64,000 nt of DNA from an uncultured Dialister sp. (GCA_902462205.1 CABQAR010000001.1:124001-188000), one strand, 5' to 3'. Shown: positions 50,126-59,478, counted from the stretch's first letter. Notes: generated from the letters alone by a model not told the origin. Translations and numbers: made by a program.

Positions 50126-51103
50126 ATGGAAGAATTATTGATAGTTCCCGTTTTTACTGTCGTGCTGGCCGTATTCGCAGTGCTTGTCCTGCTTCATTTC
50201 GTCCCGGTCGGATTATGGATTTCCGCTTTGGCGGCAGATGTAAGGATTTCCCTGTTCAATCTTGTGGGGATGCGCATACGCCGTGTAGAACCGAGGATGA
50301 TCGTCCTTCCGCTTATTAAAGGGACAAAAGCGGGATTGGGGTTGAATGTAAATCAGTTGGAAGCGCATTATCTGGCCGGCGGAAACGTGGATAATGTGGT
50401 GGATGCCCTGATTGCGGCACACCGCGCGCAGATCGATCTCACTTTTGAACAGGCGGCGGCAATTGATCTGGCAGGAAGGAATGTCCTTGAAGCAGTACAG
50501 ATGAGCGTCAATCCGAAAGTGATTGAGACTCCCACGATTTCTGCGGTAGCCAAAAACGGGATAGAGCTCAAGGTCCGTGCCCGTGTCACCGTCCGTGCCA
50601 ATATCGACCGTCTTGTAGGCGGTGCGGGAGAGGCAACGATCATTGCCCGTGTCGGGGAAGGCATCGTCACCACTGTGGGTTCTTCCGAAAAACATACCGA
50701 TGTCCTTGAGAATCCGGACCATATTTCAAGAACGGTCCTTGGCAAAGGATTGGATTCAGGAACCGCATTTGAAATCCTTTCCATTGATATCGCTGACGTG
50801 GATGTGGGAAGAAATATAGGGGCGCAGTTGCAGACGGACCAGGCGGAAGCAGATAAGGAAATTGCGCAGGCACGGGCGGAAGAACGGCGTGCCATGGCAG
50901 TGGCTCAGGAACAGGAAATGCGTGCTTATACACAGGAAATGCAGGCAAAGGTCGTGGAAGCCCAGGCGGAAGTGCCAAGAGCGATGGCAGATGCATTGAG
51001 AAGCGGCCATCTCGGCGTGATGGATTATTACAATATGAAAAATATTGCAGCAGATACGGATATGAGAGAAACAATTGCGGGAAACCCGGGAAGTAAAAAG
51101 TGA
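50126..51103 (+). CDS. floA: Flotillin-like protein FloA
   Basis: A 325-residue bacterial flotillin (YqfA type) that organises ordered membrane domains. An N-terminal membrane hairpin/helix (6-30) precedes the PHB/SPFH domain (ELKVRARVTVRANIDRLVGGAGE is diagnostic, read in two parts) and a long Glu/Ala-rich coiled coil (AEADKEIAQARAEERRAMA...). TTAGGAGG precedes ATG 50126. It lies in a likely operon with nfeD and the two uncharacterised genes that follow. Confidence 0.95.
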   Translation: MEELLIVPVFTVVLAVFAVLVLLHFVPVGLWISALAADVRISLFNLVGMRIRRVEPRMIVLPLIKGTKAGLGLNVNQLEAHYLAGGNVDNVVDALIAAHRAQIDLTFEQAAAIDLAGRNVLEAVQMSVNPKVIETPTISAVAKNGIELKVRARVTVRANIDRLVGGAGEATIIARVGEGIVTTVGSSEKHTDVLENPDHISRTVLGKGLDSGTAFEILSIDIADVDVGRNIGAQLQTDQAEADKEIAQARAEERRAMAVAQEQEMRAYTQEMQAKVVEAQAEVPRAMADALRSGHLGVMDYYNMKNIAADTDMRETIAGNPGSKK

Positions 51104-51109
51104 TAAGAA

Positions 51110-51688
51110 ATGATGGATTTTGATATATCAAACCTTCTTTTCATGCTCTTTTGGGGATTTATCCTGTTTCGGCTGATTTTCGGTAAAAGAATCAGAAAAC
51201 AGCAGGAAAAGATCCCGACGGAAGAACAGGAAAGTACGGGAGCACCGACTGAACCATTGCCGGTGCCGCCTCCCAAACCGAAACCATATCCCCTGCATCA
51301 CGGCGACGGTGATTCATACGATTATAAAGAGCTGAGAGAAAAAATCCTGAAGTCTTGGGGAGTGGAAAAAGGGGAAAAGCCGAAAGAAATGGATCTTCCC
51401 GATGAAATGGAACAGGGTGTGTATACAGAAGATACAATACATGGTCCGGGGCAGGCAGGTGTACCCCCGGTGCCAAACAGGTTCCAGGAATATGTTTCCC
51501 GTTCAGAAAAAAAGAAATATGATATAAAGGAGCGCGGATTACCTGCTGTGGCTCAAAATAAAGAAAGTAAAGAAGACGAAACTGACCGGTGGACGGAAGA
51601 CAATGCCAGAAAATGGATCGTATATGATGCTGTTTTTGGAGAGCCTCGCAGCAGGCGCTGTTGGAGTCCGTTTATTGGTCGGAAATGA
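51110..51688 (+). CDS. Membrane-anchored protein of unknown function
   Basis: A 192-residue protein with one N-terminal membrane helix (ISNLLFMLFWGFILFRLIF) followed by basic residues, then a Pro-rich and strongly charged, probably disordered cytoplasmic tail (PLPVPPPKPKPYPLHHGDGD). A short conserved-looking end WTEDNARKWIVYDAVFGEPRSRR may form a helix. It starts 6 bases after floA (ATG 51110 or 51113) with a weak ribosome site, so it is probably coupled to it. I recognise no family. Context suggests a partner of the flotillin membrane domain. Confidence 0.7.
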   Translation: MMDFDISNLLFMLFWGFILFRLIFGKRIRKQQEKIPTEEQESTGAPTEPLPVPPPKPKPYPLHHGDGDSYDYKELREKILKSWGVEKGEKPKEMDLPDEMEQGVYTEDTIHGPGQAGVPPVPNRFQEYVSRSEKKKYDIKERGLPAVAQNKESKEDETDRWTEDNARKWIVYDAVFGEPRSRRCWSPFIGRK

Positions 51689-52176
51689 GCTGGTTGAACA
51701 TGGATATGTATGATAGGGAGACCTGTGGGAAAACACTTTGGGAATGCAGCCGGGCAAAGAGTTATATCATGGGAGCATCGCTTCTGTATGTATTGCTTTG
51801 CGCCTGCCTTCTGGCCTATCTGTTCTCCATGGCAGGCATGATGACGTATTTTCTTGGGGGACTGATTTTCGTCCTCATTCTCTGGAGAATCCACTGGATT
51901 CATAAATCAGTCATTCTTATTTGCGAGAAAAAAGCTTTGGTCACTGTACCGGTTTATTGCGCGGAGTTTGAATGGATCGGCCTGATAAAGCCTCTTTATA
52001 TGGTTCTCGATTATTCAGAAATCGTAGGTATATCTGATGATTGGAGCTGTCTGTTTCTTGGGGAACGCGTGGATGGTGGCATTGTCGAACTTCCCGTGCA
52101 ATTAAAATATGTTTCTCCGCAGGACAAGGCCAGGATACAGGAATGGATCGAGCATAAGCAGCGTCAGGAAAGCTGA
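51685..52176 (+). CDS. Two-helix membrane protein of unknown function
   Basis: About 163 residues. Two adjacent membrane helices (MGASLLYVLLCACLLAYLF and MMTYFLGGLIFVLILW) are followed by a beta-rich cytoplasmic domain (SVILICEKKALVTVPVYC, YSEIVGISDDWSCLFLGERV, GIVELPVQLKYV) resembling a bacterial PH-like/YcxB-type fold; this is inference. ATG 51685 overlaps the previous stop (ATGA), showing translational coupling. It is the last gene of the nfeD-floA run before the terminator. Confidence 0.65.
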   Translation: MSWLNMDMYDRETCGKTLWECSRAKSYIMGASLLYVLLCACLLAYLFSMAGMMTYFLGGLIFVLILWRIHWIHKSVILICEKKALVTVPVYCAEFEWIGLIKPLYMVLDYSEIVGISDDWSCLFLGERVDGGIVELPVQLKYVSPQDKARIQEWIEHKQRQES

Positions 52177-52229
52177 TGCAGGAGTTCATTGCGTAATACA
52201 AAGCTGTTGAATAGTTTACTCTTGATGAA

Positions 52230-52276
52230 GGAGCAGCCATGCTTTCGGAAAAATGAAAAGCATGGTTGCTTTTTGT
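52230..52276 (+). terminator. Terminator of the nfeD-floA operon
   Basis: GCAGCCATGCTTT (52233-52245) with AAAGCATGGTTGC (52258-52270), followed by TTTTT. Confidence 0.88.
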
Positions 52277-52329
52277 TAGGGCCCTATGATAACATGATGC
52301 TAATATTCGTGTTATATGAGGTGAAAAGA

Positions 52330-52563
52330 ATGCCAACGAAAATTACAGTGACCATTGAAGAAGAACTGGGAGAGCTTTCTGTAGCATCCAACGGGTGGAA
52401 GAAGCAGTTAACATATACCAGCTGGAATGGCCGTGAACCGAAGTTTGATTTGCGTTCCTGGAGTGAAGACCATGGTGCAATGACAAAGGGATTGACGCTT
52501 ACAAAAGAAGAAATGGTCAAATTGAAAGAGATTTTAAATGAGATTGATTTTGATAAATATTGA
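52330..52563 (+). CDS. YdbC/PC4-like single-stranded nucleic-acid-binding protein
   Basis: A 77-residue PC4/p15-fold protein of the YdbC family, which binds single-stranded DNA as a dimer. KITVTIEEELGELSVASNGWKKQLTYTSWNGREPKFDLRSW (strands 1-4; quoted here only as KITVTIEEELGELSV and FDLRSW) and LTLTKEEMVKLKEIL (final helix) define the fold. GAGGTGA precedes ATG 52330 by 6 bases; longer in-frame starts run through the preceding terminator hairpin. It is a single gene with its own terminator. Its role in transcription or repair is unknown. Confidence 0.85.
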   Translation: MPTKITVTIEEELGELSVASNGWKKQLTYTSWNGREPKFDLRSWSEDHGAMTKGLTLTKEEMVKLKEILNEIDFDKY

Positions 52564-52579
52564 TTCGTTATGAAGAAAA

Positions 52580-52608
52580 CGAAGGCTCTCCTTACGGGGA
52601 GCCTTTTG
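52580..52608 (+). terminator. Terminator after the YdbC-like gene
   Basis: AAGGCTCTCC-TTAC-GGGGAGCCTT then TT, a strong 10-bp stem with a short T-tract. Confidence 0.8.
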
Positions 52609-52696
52609 GTGTATATAAGCCCTTTTAGGATTGCCATAAGTTAGATTTAATGCAACTATATAATTAGGGCGAACCGAAAGTTTGGAGATGATGGAT

Positions 52697-53893
52697 ATGG
52701 ATGGTTTATATGAAGGCAAGGATGCATCACGGCAGAAGCGGGCATTTTATGTCGGACTTGTCGGGCTGTTAATCAATTTCATCCTTGGGTCAATCAAAAT
52801 ATTTTCCGGCTGGCAGAGTGGCTTCCTGTCTGTCATAGGGGACGGATTTAACAACATTACTGACATGGGGGCAGTTCTCCTCCTTATGATAACTTTTTAT
52901 TATGCGGCAAAGCCCTCTGATAAGGAACATCCTTTTGGTCATGGGAGGCTGGAATACATCAATTCGACCATGATGTCTGCCGTCATATTGTACGTAGGCA
53001 TTACGCTGTTCGTGGAGTCCGTGCAGAAAATCATGCATCCTGAGGATACGGATTTCAATATTTATACGGCTGCTGTTTTGATCGTGGGCATCATAGGGAA
53101 GCTGTTTTTGACCTGGTGGTACAGAAGGGCAAGTGATCGGCTGCGTTCAGAAGCGTTTAAGGCGTACAGTGCGGACTCTTTATCAGACATATTGTCTACT
53201 ACGGGAGTTCTCATAGCGACTTCTGTTGAATATTTCAGCGGATACCATGTGGACGGAGCCATGGGCGTGGTCATGTCTCTCTTCATTCTTTATACAGGTT
53301 ACGGGATTATGAGGGATGCATTGAATTCCATCATCGGCGCCACGCCGGACTCGGAGGTGTACCAGAGGATTAAAGAGGCCATTCTTCATTCCCCCGGAGT
53401 ATATGGGGTCCATGACCTGATCGTCCATGACTATGGTCCGGAAAATCATTTCGCATCCGCACATATCGAACTGGACAGCCAACTCAGTCTGGTGGAAAGT
53501 CATGAATTGGCAGAAGCCGTGATGACCAGGCTGAGAACCGAATTTAATGTGCAGGCGGTGATCCATGCAGATCCCAAGGCGGTATCCAATCCGAAGGAAG
53601 CCGAGTATATGCGTGATGTCGAAGCAGCGATTTACCGGTCGGGGCTTCCGCTGTCTTATCATGACTTCTTCGTAATAGAAAAAGAGGGAAATATCTACCT
53701 GTCATTTGAGCTGGCATTAACAGGGCCATGCAATAAGGATGACAGCGAAATATATCAGCTTGTCTCCCGGGAATTGGCTAAAATCAATCCGAAGTATTTC
53801 GTGGAAACAATGGTGGACAGGAATTTTATAAGCGGCAAGGTGTATGGCCGTTTTGTGCAGGAGACGGGAACGGATACAGAGAAAAAGAATTAG
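52697..53893 (+). CDS. Cation diffusion facilitator metal exporter
   Basis: A 398-residue CDF/ZnT-type metal-proton antiporter. Six membrane helices are predicted up to about residue 215. The helix-2 metal site is GDGFNNITD and the helix-5 site SADSLSDILS, an N/D plus D/D pattern common in Mn or broad-range exporters, with HPFGHGR in the histidine loop. The cytoplasmic ferredoxin-like domain follows (VHDLIVHDYGPENHFASAHIEL), and an extra C-terminal extension of about 90 residues is present. Among several close starts, ATG 52697 fits GGAG at 52684-52687. The metal is not determined. Confidence 0.9.
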   Translation: MDGLYEGKDASRQKRAFYVGLVGLLINFILGSIKIFSGWQSGFLSVIGDGFNNITDMGAVLLLMITFYYAAKPSDKEHPFGHGRLEYINSTMMSAVILYVGITLFVESVQKIMHPEDTDFNIYTAAVLIVGIIGKLFLTWWYRRASDRLRSEAFKAYSADSLSDILSTTGVLIATSVEYFSGYHVDGAMGVVMSLFILYTGYGIMRDALNSIIGATPDSEVYQRIKEAILHSPGVYGVHDLIVHDYGPENHFASAHIELDSQLSLVESHELAEAVMTRLRTEFNVQAVIHADPKAVSNPKEAEYMRDVEAAIYRSGLPLSYHDFFVIEKEGNIYLSFELALTGPCNKDDSEIYQLVSRELAKINPKYFVETMVDRNFISGKVYGRFVQETGTDTEKKN

Positions 53894-53903
53894 AAAATAA
53901 GGG

Positions 53904-53935
53904 CAGGGAATGCTGTATGGTGTTTCCTGTTTTTA
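53904..53935 (+). terminator. Terminator after the CDF gene
   Basis: CAGGGAA (53904-53910) with TTTCCTG (53923-53929), followed by TTTTT. Confidence 0.7.
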
Positions 53936-54046
53936 TATGGAAATCAAAATTTTTTCACATATGTTAAAATGGTAGTGTAAAGTGAGTCCATGATGATCAG
54001 GAAATGAACCAAGATGTTTTTTACTATTGAATCGTGTTGAGGATAT

Positions 54047-54799
54047 ATGATGAAGAAAAAGTGGATTGTATTGTGCATGACGGGAATGATTTCTTTCGGT
54101 GTATCCTGTTCAGCCTTTGCCAGCTTTTCCTATGGAGATTCGGGAGCACCGGTTAAGGATTTGCAGAGACGGCTGACACAGGCCGGGTGCCTTGTCCGTG
54201 CAGATGGAAATTTTAATGAGGCGACCGTGAATGCAGTAAAGAAGTTTCAGCAGAAGCATCATCTGGATGTAGATGGCGTTATCGGCCCGGTGACTTATAA
54301 GGCATTAACCGGCAAGCAGATGAAAACTGATGCAAAGACCCAGGTGAAATCCGTCAGGAAAAATAAAGAGGAAATCGGAAGCGCAGGTATTAATGACGCC
54401 ATGGTGGAATGGCATAAGACGGGAAATGTAACGCCCCAGGTCAAGGCCATTATGGAGGAAGCAAAGAAATACGTCGGGGTGCCTTATCGATTCGGAGGTG
54501 TCACGCCCCGAGGATTTGATTGCTCCGGATTTATCCAGTACGTATTCAATAAGAAGGGCGTCCTTCTTCCGCGGGCTGCAGATGAACAGTTCAGCACGGG
54601 GAAAAAGGTTTCTGTCAATCTGTTGAAGCCGGGAGATCTTGTGTTTTTCACAACATACGATGCAGGGGTGTCCCACTCCGGACTGTATCTTGGGGACGGT
54701 TATTTTATAAGTGCTACCAGCAGTCGCGGCGTAGCGGTAACGACTATGAAGAATGGATACTGGCATGACCGATACGTCGGCGCCAAGCGTGTTTTATGA
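54047..54799 (+). CDS. Secreted NlpC/P60 peptidoglycan hydrolase
   Basis: A 250-residue exported cell-wall endopeptidase. A signal peptide (1-25, cleavage near AFA-SF) precedes a PG-binding-1 domain (about 28-90: YGDSGAPVKDLQRRL, VDGVIGPVTYKAL), a linker, and an NlpC/P60 domain from 135. The catalytic Cys159 is in GFDCSGF and the His210 in GVSHSGLYLG. It cuts D-gamma-glutamyl-diaminopimelate links in peptidoglycan. The ATG at 54047 (or 54050) follows GAGGAT. It is a single gene, 63 bases before the nitrilase-family gene. Confidence 0.93.
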   Translation: MMKKKWIVLCMTGMISFGVSCSAFASFSYGDSGAPVKDLQRRLTQAGCLVRADGNFNEATVNAVKKFQQKHHLDVDGVIGPVTYKALTGKQMKTDAKTQVKSVRKNKEEIGSAGINDAMVEWHKTGNVTPQVKAIMEEAKKYVGVPYRFGGVTPRGFDCSGFIQYVFNKKGVLLPRAADEQFSTGKKVSVNLLKPGDLVFFTTYDAGVSHSGLYLGDGYFISATSSRGVAVTTMKNGYWHDRYVGAKRVL

Positions 54800-54862
54800 G
54801 ATCAGGTGGGGGCATAAGCCTCCACTTCTGCTTATATAGGGATTTTATGCGGATGGAGAATA

Positions 54863-55636
54863 ATGAGAATCGGTTTAATTCAGATGGAAGTCATCCACGG
54901 CGATAAAGAACGGAATATAAACCATGCGTTTTCACTTTTGGAAGAAGCCTCGCATCAATGTGATACAGTTGTTTTGCCTGAACTGTGGACCATCGGGTAT
55001 GATTTTCATGATTTAAACTGGAATGTGACACGGAAGGGTGATGGATTATTTCAGCGGCTTTCCTCCCTGGCGGCACATACACGGACGACGATCGTGGCGG
55101 GAACGCTTCCCGTAGAGCAGGATGGGGCGATCAGGAATACGGCGCTGGTATTTGGAGCCCGTGGCGAGCTGAAGGCGGAATACAGCAAACGTCATCTTTT
55201 TTATGGTTATCTGGAATCAGAGCTGATGAAGCCGGGGAAAAAGCTGCTGAATATGGATATCAACGGGATACATACAGGGATGGCCGTCTGTTATGAGTTC
55301 TATTTTCCGCGGATGTGGAGAAAAATGGCAAAACAGGGGGTAACTCTGGTGTTGGCGCCGGCATCCTGGCCGTCCATGCATATCTATCAGTGGGATGTGT
55401 TGACACGTTCGAGAGCGATTGAAAACGGATTGTGCATCGGGGCTGTCAATATGGCAGGCGATTATCGCGGCATGAAGCTTGGAGGTCGGACGCGTTTCGT
55501 GGATCCCTTGGGGAATGTGGCAGCTGAAGCCGGAGAAGAAGAGAGCATACTGTATGCGGACTATGATAAAGAGAAATATAAGGATTTAGGGAAGCAGCTT
55601 GCAGTCATACGATTGGATATGCAGAAACGATTCTGA
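54863..55636 (+). CDS. Carbon-nitrogen hydrolase (nitrilase/omega-amidase family)
   Basis: A 257-residue cytoplasmic amidase with the Glu-Lys-Cys triad: Glu40 in VVLPELWTIGYD, Lys109 in EYSKRHLFYG and Cys143 in GMAVCYEFYFPR. This pattern is typical of YafV/omega-amidase-like enzymes, which hydrolyse 2-oxo acid amides (metabolite repair), and of related carbamoyl hydrolases. The final residues (AVIRLDMQKRF) match the branch. GGAG is 6-7 bases before ATG 54863. The substrate is uncertain. Confidence 0.87.
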   Translation: MRIGLIQMEVIHGDKERNINHAFSLLEEASHQCDTVVLPELWTIGYDFHDLNWNVTRKGDGLFQRLSSLAAHTRTTIVAGTLPVEQDGAIRNTALVFGARGELKAEYSKRHLFYGYLESELMKPGKKLLNMDINGIHTGMAVCYEFYFPRMWRKMAKQGVTLVLAPASWPSMHIYQWDVLTRSRAIENGLCIGAVNMAGDYRGMKLGGRTRFVDPLGNVAAEAGEEESILYADYDKEKYKDLGKQLAVIRLDMQKRF

Positions 55637-55720
55637 TTCTTCTGCCATGTTTGCATGAGCGGTGTAACTCATATATAATTATCAGATACAATGGAATCAA
55701 AAGACTTAAGGGGGCATATA

Positions 55721-58327
55721 ATGAAGGGCAATGATATTCGAGAGGCATATTTGTCTTTTTTTGAAACAAAGAAAGATCATCTGAGGCTGAAGAGTTTTCC
55801 TCTTATTCCGAAGGATGACCCGAGCCTGCTCCTGATTGGTGCAGGCATGGCGCCGTTGAAGCCATATTTTACGGGGAAAATAGAACCGCCCTGCCATAGG
55901 GTGACAACAAGCCAGAAATGCATTCGAACCGGAGATATAGAAAATGTCGGGCATACGGCAAGACATCATACATTTTTTGAAATGCTCGGGAATTTTTCCT
56001 TTGGCGACTATTTTAAAAAAGAGGCAATTGCTTGGGCATGGGAATTCCTGACGGAAGTTATCAAGCTTGACCAGTCCAAATTGTATGTGACGATTTATCC
56101 GGATGACCAGGAGGCGCATGATTACTGGCACCAGATGATCGGCCTTCCTGAAAGCCATATCTATCCCCTTGCTGATAATTTCTGGGAAATCGGGGAAGGG
56201 CCGTGCGGTCCTGATTCCGAGATTTTTTATGACCAGGGAGAAGAGTTCGGAACGGATCCGGAGAACCAGATGGGAGGAGACGGTGATCGGTTCCTTGAAA
56301 TCTGGAATCTGGTATTCAGCCAATTTGATCGTCAGAAAGACGGATCTTATCTGCCGCTGGCGAAAAAGAATATCGACACCGGTGCCGGTCTGGAACGGTT
56401 ATCCGCTGTTCTCCAGCATAAAAAGAACAACTTTGAAACAGATTTGTTTTTTCCGATCATAGAAAAAGCTGCCCAGTTATCCGGCACGCCATATGGAAAG
56501 AATGAAGCAGGAGATGTGGCGCTTAAAGTCATTTCGGACCATACCCGCGCGATAGCGAATATGATTGCAGACGGAATCCTTCCTTCCAATGAGGGGAGAG
56601 GGTACGTGCTCAGAAGGATTCTCAGAAGGGCTGTACGGTATGGCAAGCTTATCGGCATTGAACGTGCTTTTATGGGACAGATGATCGATGTCGTTGTTGA
56701 TATGATGAAACCTGCCTATCCGGAATTGATTGAAAAGCAGTCGTTCATAAAAAAGGTGGCCGGAGTGGAAGAAGAGCGGTTCCATGCCACTTTGAATGCG
56801 GGAACAGACCTTCTTTCCGAGATGATTGAAGCAACGGTGAAGGGACAGAAGGATATTCTTTCCGGAGAACAGGTATTCAAGTTATATGACACATATGGAT
56901 TCCCCTGGGAATTGACAGAAGAAATTGCCAAGGAACAGGGAATCGCCATTGATAAGGCCGGTTTTGAGTCGTCCATGGCGGAACAGAAAGAAAGAGCAAG
57001 AGCAGCCCGTGCGAAGGTTTCTGCCAAGGTTGCAACACCGGACACGACAAAACTGGATGCAAAATCACTTTCTGCGGAAGATATGGATGGAATGACCAAA
57101 ATCCTTCTTTTGGGAAAAGACGGGAAAGAAATCGTATCTGCTGCCGATGGAGAGGAAGTAACGGTTATTTTACAGAATAATCCGTTCCATACGGAAGGTG
57201 GCGGACAGGTCGGAGATACCGGCACCATAGAAGGAGACAGCGGTATTCTTTCCGTGGAAGATACCAAAAAGCTTCCCGACGGAATCGTCTACTGCATCGG
57301 TACGGTCAAGGAAGGGATGATTTCGGCAGGAGAAGCGGTAAAAGCGGTTGTTGATCGGAGCCGCAGGGAAGACATCGCCAGAAACCACACCGGAACGCAT
57401 CTTTTGCAGGCAGCGCTCCGCCGGGTTCTGGGAAACCAGGTCAATCAGGCAGGTTCCCTCGTACTGCCGGAAAAGCTCCGTTTTGACTTTACATGGCCCG
57501 AAGCCGTTACTGCCGGACAATTAGAAGAGGTAGAAAAAATAGTCAACGAGCAGATTTGGAATTCTGCCGCTTTGAATATCAGTGAAATGCCTATTTCCGA
57601 AGCGAAAGAAATGGGAGCCATGGCGCTTTTCGGAGAAAAATACGGAGACATAGTCCGGGTTGTCCGTGTAGGAGATTTCAGTATGGAGCTCTGCGGAGGC
57701 TCTCATGTCGCAAATACGGGTGAGATCGGTTCTTTCCGCATTATCAGTGAAGGCGGCATAGGCTCCGGCGTACGACGCATCGAAGCAGTGACAGGACGTG
57801 CAGCTTACCAGGCAATGATTGAGGACCGCCATTTATTAAATGAAATGGCCTCCCTGCTCAAGACGAAGGTACAGGATATTCCTGATAAGATAGAGAAGAA
57901 CCTGAACGGATTGAAAGAAGCAGAAAAAGAAATCGAAAAACTGAAAAAACAACAGACGAAAGATGCGTTAGGAGACCTTCTGAAAAATATACAGGAAAAG
58001 AACGGAGTACAGTATCTGGGGGCTGTTGTCAAAGCTGATAATATGGATGAACTGCGCAAGGCGGCGGATGTTATCAAGGGCAAGCTGTCCAAAGGTGCAT
58101 TTATCGTCGGCGCCGTATCCGGAGACAAGGTCAACCTTGTGGGGATGGCCTCGGAAGAAGCTGTCAAAGCAGGGGTCCATATGGGCAAAGTTGTTTCTGC
58201 AGCAGCCAAGGTTTGCGGCGGAGGCGGCGGCGGAAAGCCTGCTGTTGCCCAGGCGGGCGGAAAAGATATTTCAAAATTAAAAGATGCTATTGATGAAGGA
58301 ATCAAAATAATCGCATCACAGCTATAA
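55721..58327 (+). CDS. alaS: Alanyl-tRNA synthetase
   Basis: 868 residues, the full bacterial length. The aminoacylation domain has GAGMAPLKPYF and the class II motifs up to RRILRRAVRYG; the editing domain has its zinc ligands in ARNHTGTHLLQAALR and MELCGGSHV; the C-Ala domain ends CGGGGGGKPAVAQAGGK. ATG 55721 (MKGNDIREAYLSFFETKKDH) has AAGGGGG upstream. No T-box is present in the 84-base leader. It heads the conserved alaS-ireB-ruvX-DUF1292 string. Confidence 0.98.
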   Translation: MKGNDIREAYLSFFETKKDHLRLKSFPLIPKDDPSLLLIGAGMAPLKPYFTGKIEPPCHRVTTSQKCIRTGDIENVGHTARHHTFFEMLGNFSFGDYFKKEAIAWAWEFLTEVIKLDQSKLYVTIYPDDQEAHDYWHQMIGLPESHIYPLADNFWEIGEGPCGPDSEIFYDQGEEFGTDPENQMGGDGDRFLEIWNLVFSQFDRQKDGSYLPLAKKNIDTGAGLERLSAVLQHKKNNFETDLFFPIIEKAAQLSGTPYGKNEAGDVALKVISDHTRAIANMIADGILPSNEGRGYVLRRILRRAVRYGKLIGIERAFMGQMIDVVVDMMKPAYPELIEKQSFIKKVAGVEEERFHATLNAGTDLLSEMIEATVKGQKDILSGEQVFKLYDTYGFPWELTEEIAKEQGIAIDKAGFESSMAEQKERARAARAKVSAKVATPDTTKLDAKSLSAEDMDGMTKILLLGKDGKEIVSAADGEEVTVILQNNPFHTEGGGQVGDTGTIEGDSGILSVEDTKKLPDGIVYCIGTVKEGMISAGEAVKAVVDRSRREDIARNHTGTHLLQAALRRVLGNQVNQAGSLVLPEKLRFDFTWPEAVTAGQLEEVEKIVNEQIWNSAALNISEMPISEAKEMGAMALFGEKYGDIVRVVRVGDFSMELCGGSHVANTGEIGSFRIISEGGIGSGVRRIEAVTGRAAYQAMIEDRHLLNEMASLLKTKVQDIPDKIEKNLNGLKEAEKEIEKLKKQQTKDALGDLLKNIQEKNGVQYLGAVVKADNMDELRKAADVIKGKLSKGAFIVGAVSGDKVNLVGMASEEAVKAGVHMGKVVSAAAKVCGGGGGGKPAVAQAGGKDISKLKDAIDEGIKIIASQL

Positions 58328-58348
58328 TCTGAAAAGGAGGAGATTGCT

Positions 58349-58618
58349 ATGCCAGTTTCAGGCGAAACGATTTTGGTTAACCGTGGTGAGGTGGAAGAAG
58401 GCGGAAATACAGAGGCCGCCATGGTTCTTAATGAGGTATATGCCGCATTGAAGGAAGCTGGGCATAATCCGACGGTCCAGCTTGTAGGTTATCTTGTTTC
58501 CGGAGAACCTACGTATATTACAAGCAAGCATGACGCAAGGAAATTGATTTCTGCCGTTGAAAGAGATGAGCTGGTTGAAGAGCTTGTCCGGTTCTACGTA
58601 AAGAACAAAGGACTCTGA
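58349..58618 (+). CDS. IreB-family regulatory protein
   Basis: An 89-residue UPF0297/IreB protein (DUF965). In enterococci IreB is a substrate of the Ser/Thr kinase IreK and restrains cephalosporin resistance. The sequence ending GHNPTVQLVGYLVSGEPTYI is diagnostic. AAAGGAGGAG precedes ATG 58349. It sits between alaS and ruvX in the order typical of Firmicutes. No partner kinase is in the window. Confidence 0.95.
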   Translation: MPVSGETILVNRGEVEEGGNTEAAMVLNEVYAALKEAGHNPTVQLVGYLVSGEPTYITSKHDARKLISAVERDELVEELVRFYVKNKGL

Positions 58619-58619
58619 C

Positions 58620-59063
58620 ATGCGGATCATGAGTCTGGATGTCGGATCACAGACAATCGGCGTGGCTGTCAGTGATTTATTCGGCTGGACCGCGCAGGGA
58701 GTGGAAACGATCCGTCATACGACACAGGAAAAGGATTTTATCCGGCTGCGCCAGCTGACGGATGAGTTTAAGGTAGAAGAGTTCGTTATCGGCATGCCGC
58801 TGAATATGAACGGGACAAAGGGAATGCGTGCAGAAAGAACGGAAGAGTTCGCTGCGGCGCTTGCTTCTGCATTTCCTGACATCCCTTATCATTTCTGGGA
58901 TGAAAGACTGACGACCGTCATGGCGCAGAAGCAGCTTATTGAGGCAGACGTCAGCCGCAAGAAAAGGAAAAAGGTCATTGATAAGATGGCTGCAGTGGTC
59001 ATTCTTGAAGGATATCTGCAGCATCTGGCATTTAAGAATAGGGGCACGAATGATGGCAGATAA
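58620..59063 (+). CDS. ruvX: Putative pre-16S rRNA nuclease / Holliday junction resolvase
   Basis: A 147-residue YqgF/RuvX RNase H-fold nuclease. The catalytic Asp lies in MSLDVGSQTIGVAVSD, the second acid in EFVIGMPLNMNGT, and the third in WDERLTTVMAQK. The E. coli homologue trims the 5' end of 16S rRNA. ATG 58620 is 1 base after ireB stops, with AAAGGA inside ireB. It overlaps the next gene by 11-14 bases. Confidence 0.95.
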   Translation: MRIMSLDVGSQTIGVAVSDLFGWTAQGVETIRHTTQEKDFIRLRQLTDEFKVEEFVIGMPLNMNGTKGMRAERTEEFAAALASAFPDIPYHFWDERLTTVMAQKQLIEADVSRKKRKKVIDKMAAVVILEGYLQHLAFKNRGTNDGR

Positions 59064-59313
59064 TGAAGAAACCGTCGTGGTTACCGTGACGGGCCCGGAT
59101 GGCATTGAAAGAGATTATGCGCAGGATGTGGTGATTCCCTTCGCAGGGAAACAGTTTGCCGTCCTTGTATCCATACCGGAGTCGGAAGATGATGACAGTG
59201 ATCCGGAAGTGATCCTGGCAAGGATAGATACGGATCAGAATGGTGATTATGAATATGTGCCGCCTACCGATGAAGAGTATGATGCGGTGGCCGCCATTTA
59301 TAACGAAATGTAA
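59053..59313 (+). CDS. DUF1292-family protein
   Basis: An 86-residue acidic protein of the DUF1292 family found after ruvX in Firmicutes. The pattern is VVVTVTGPDGIERDYAQDVVIPFAGKQFAVL (given here as its two ends, VVVTVTGPDG and GKQFAVLV), then DPEVILARIDTDQNG. Its function is unknown. The start is ATG 59053 (or 59050) behind AGGGGC, overlapping ruvX. It is the last gene of the alaS string, and a strong terminator follows. Confidence 0.88.
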   Translation: MADNEETVVVTVTGPDGIERDYAQDVVIPFAGKQFAVLVSIPESEDDDSDPEVILARIDTDQNGDYEYVPPTDEEYDAVAAIYNEM

Positions 59314-59333
59314 GGTAATCAAATAAAAAGAGA

Positions 59334-59378
59334 AAAGGCAATTGGAAAAGAGGATGCTCTGGCAATTGCTTTTTTTAT
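59334..59378 (+). terminator. Terminator of the alaS-DUF1292 string
   Basis: AAGGCAATTG...CAATTGCTTTTTTT, a stem of about 9 bp with an 18-base loop and a long T-tract. Confidence 0.88.
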
Positions 59379-59478
59379 GTCTGTCGTTCCTGGAAATATA
59401 AGCGTAAAATACGTATTTTTTGATATAAAAAATAGTAATTATGATACAATAAAAAAAATATTCGTTTCAGGAGGAAAT

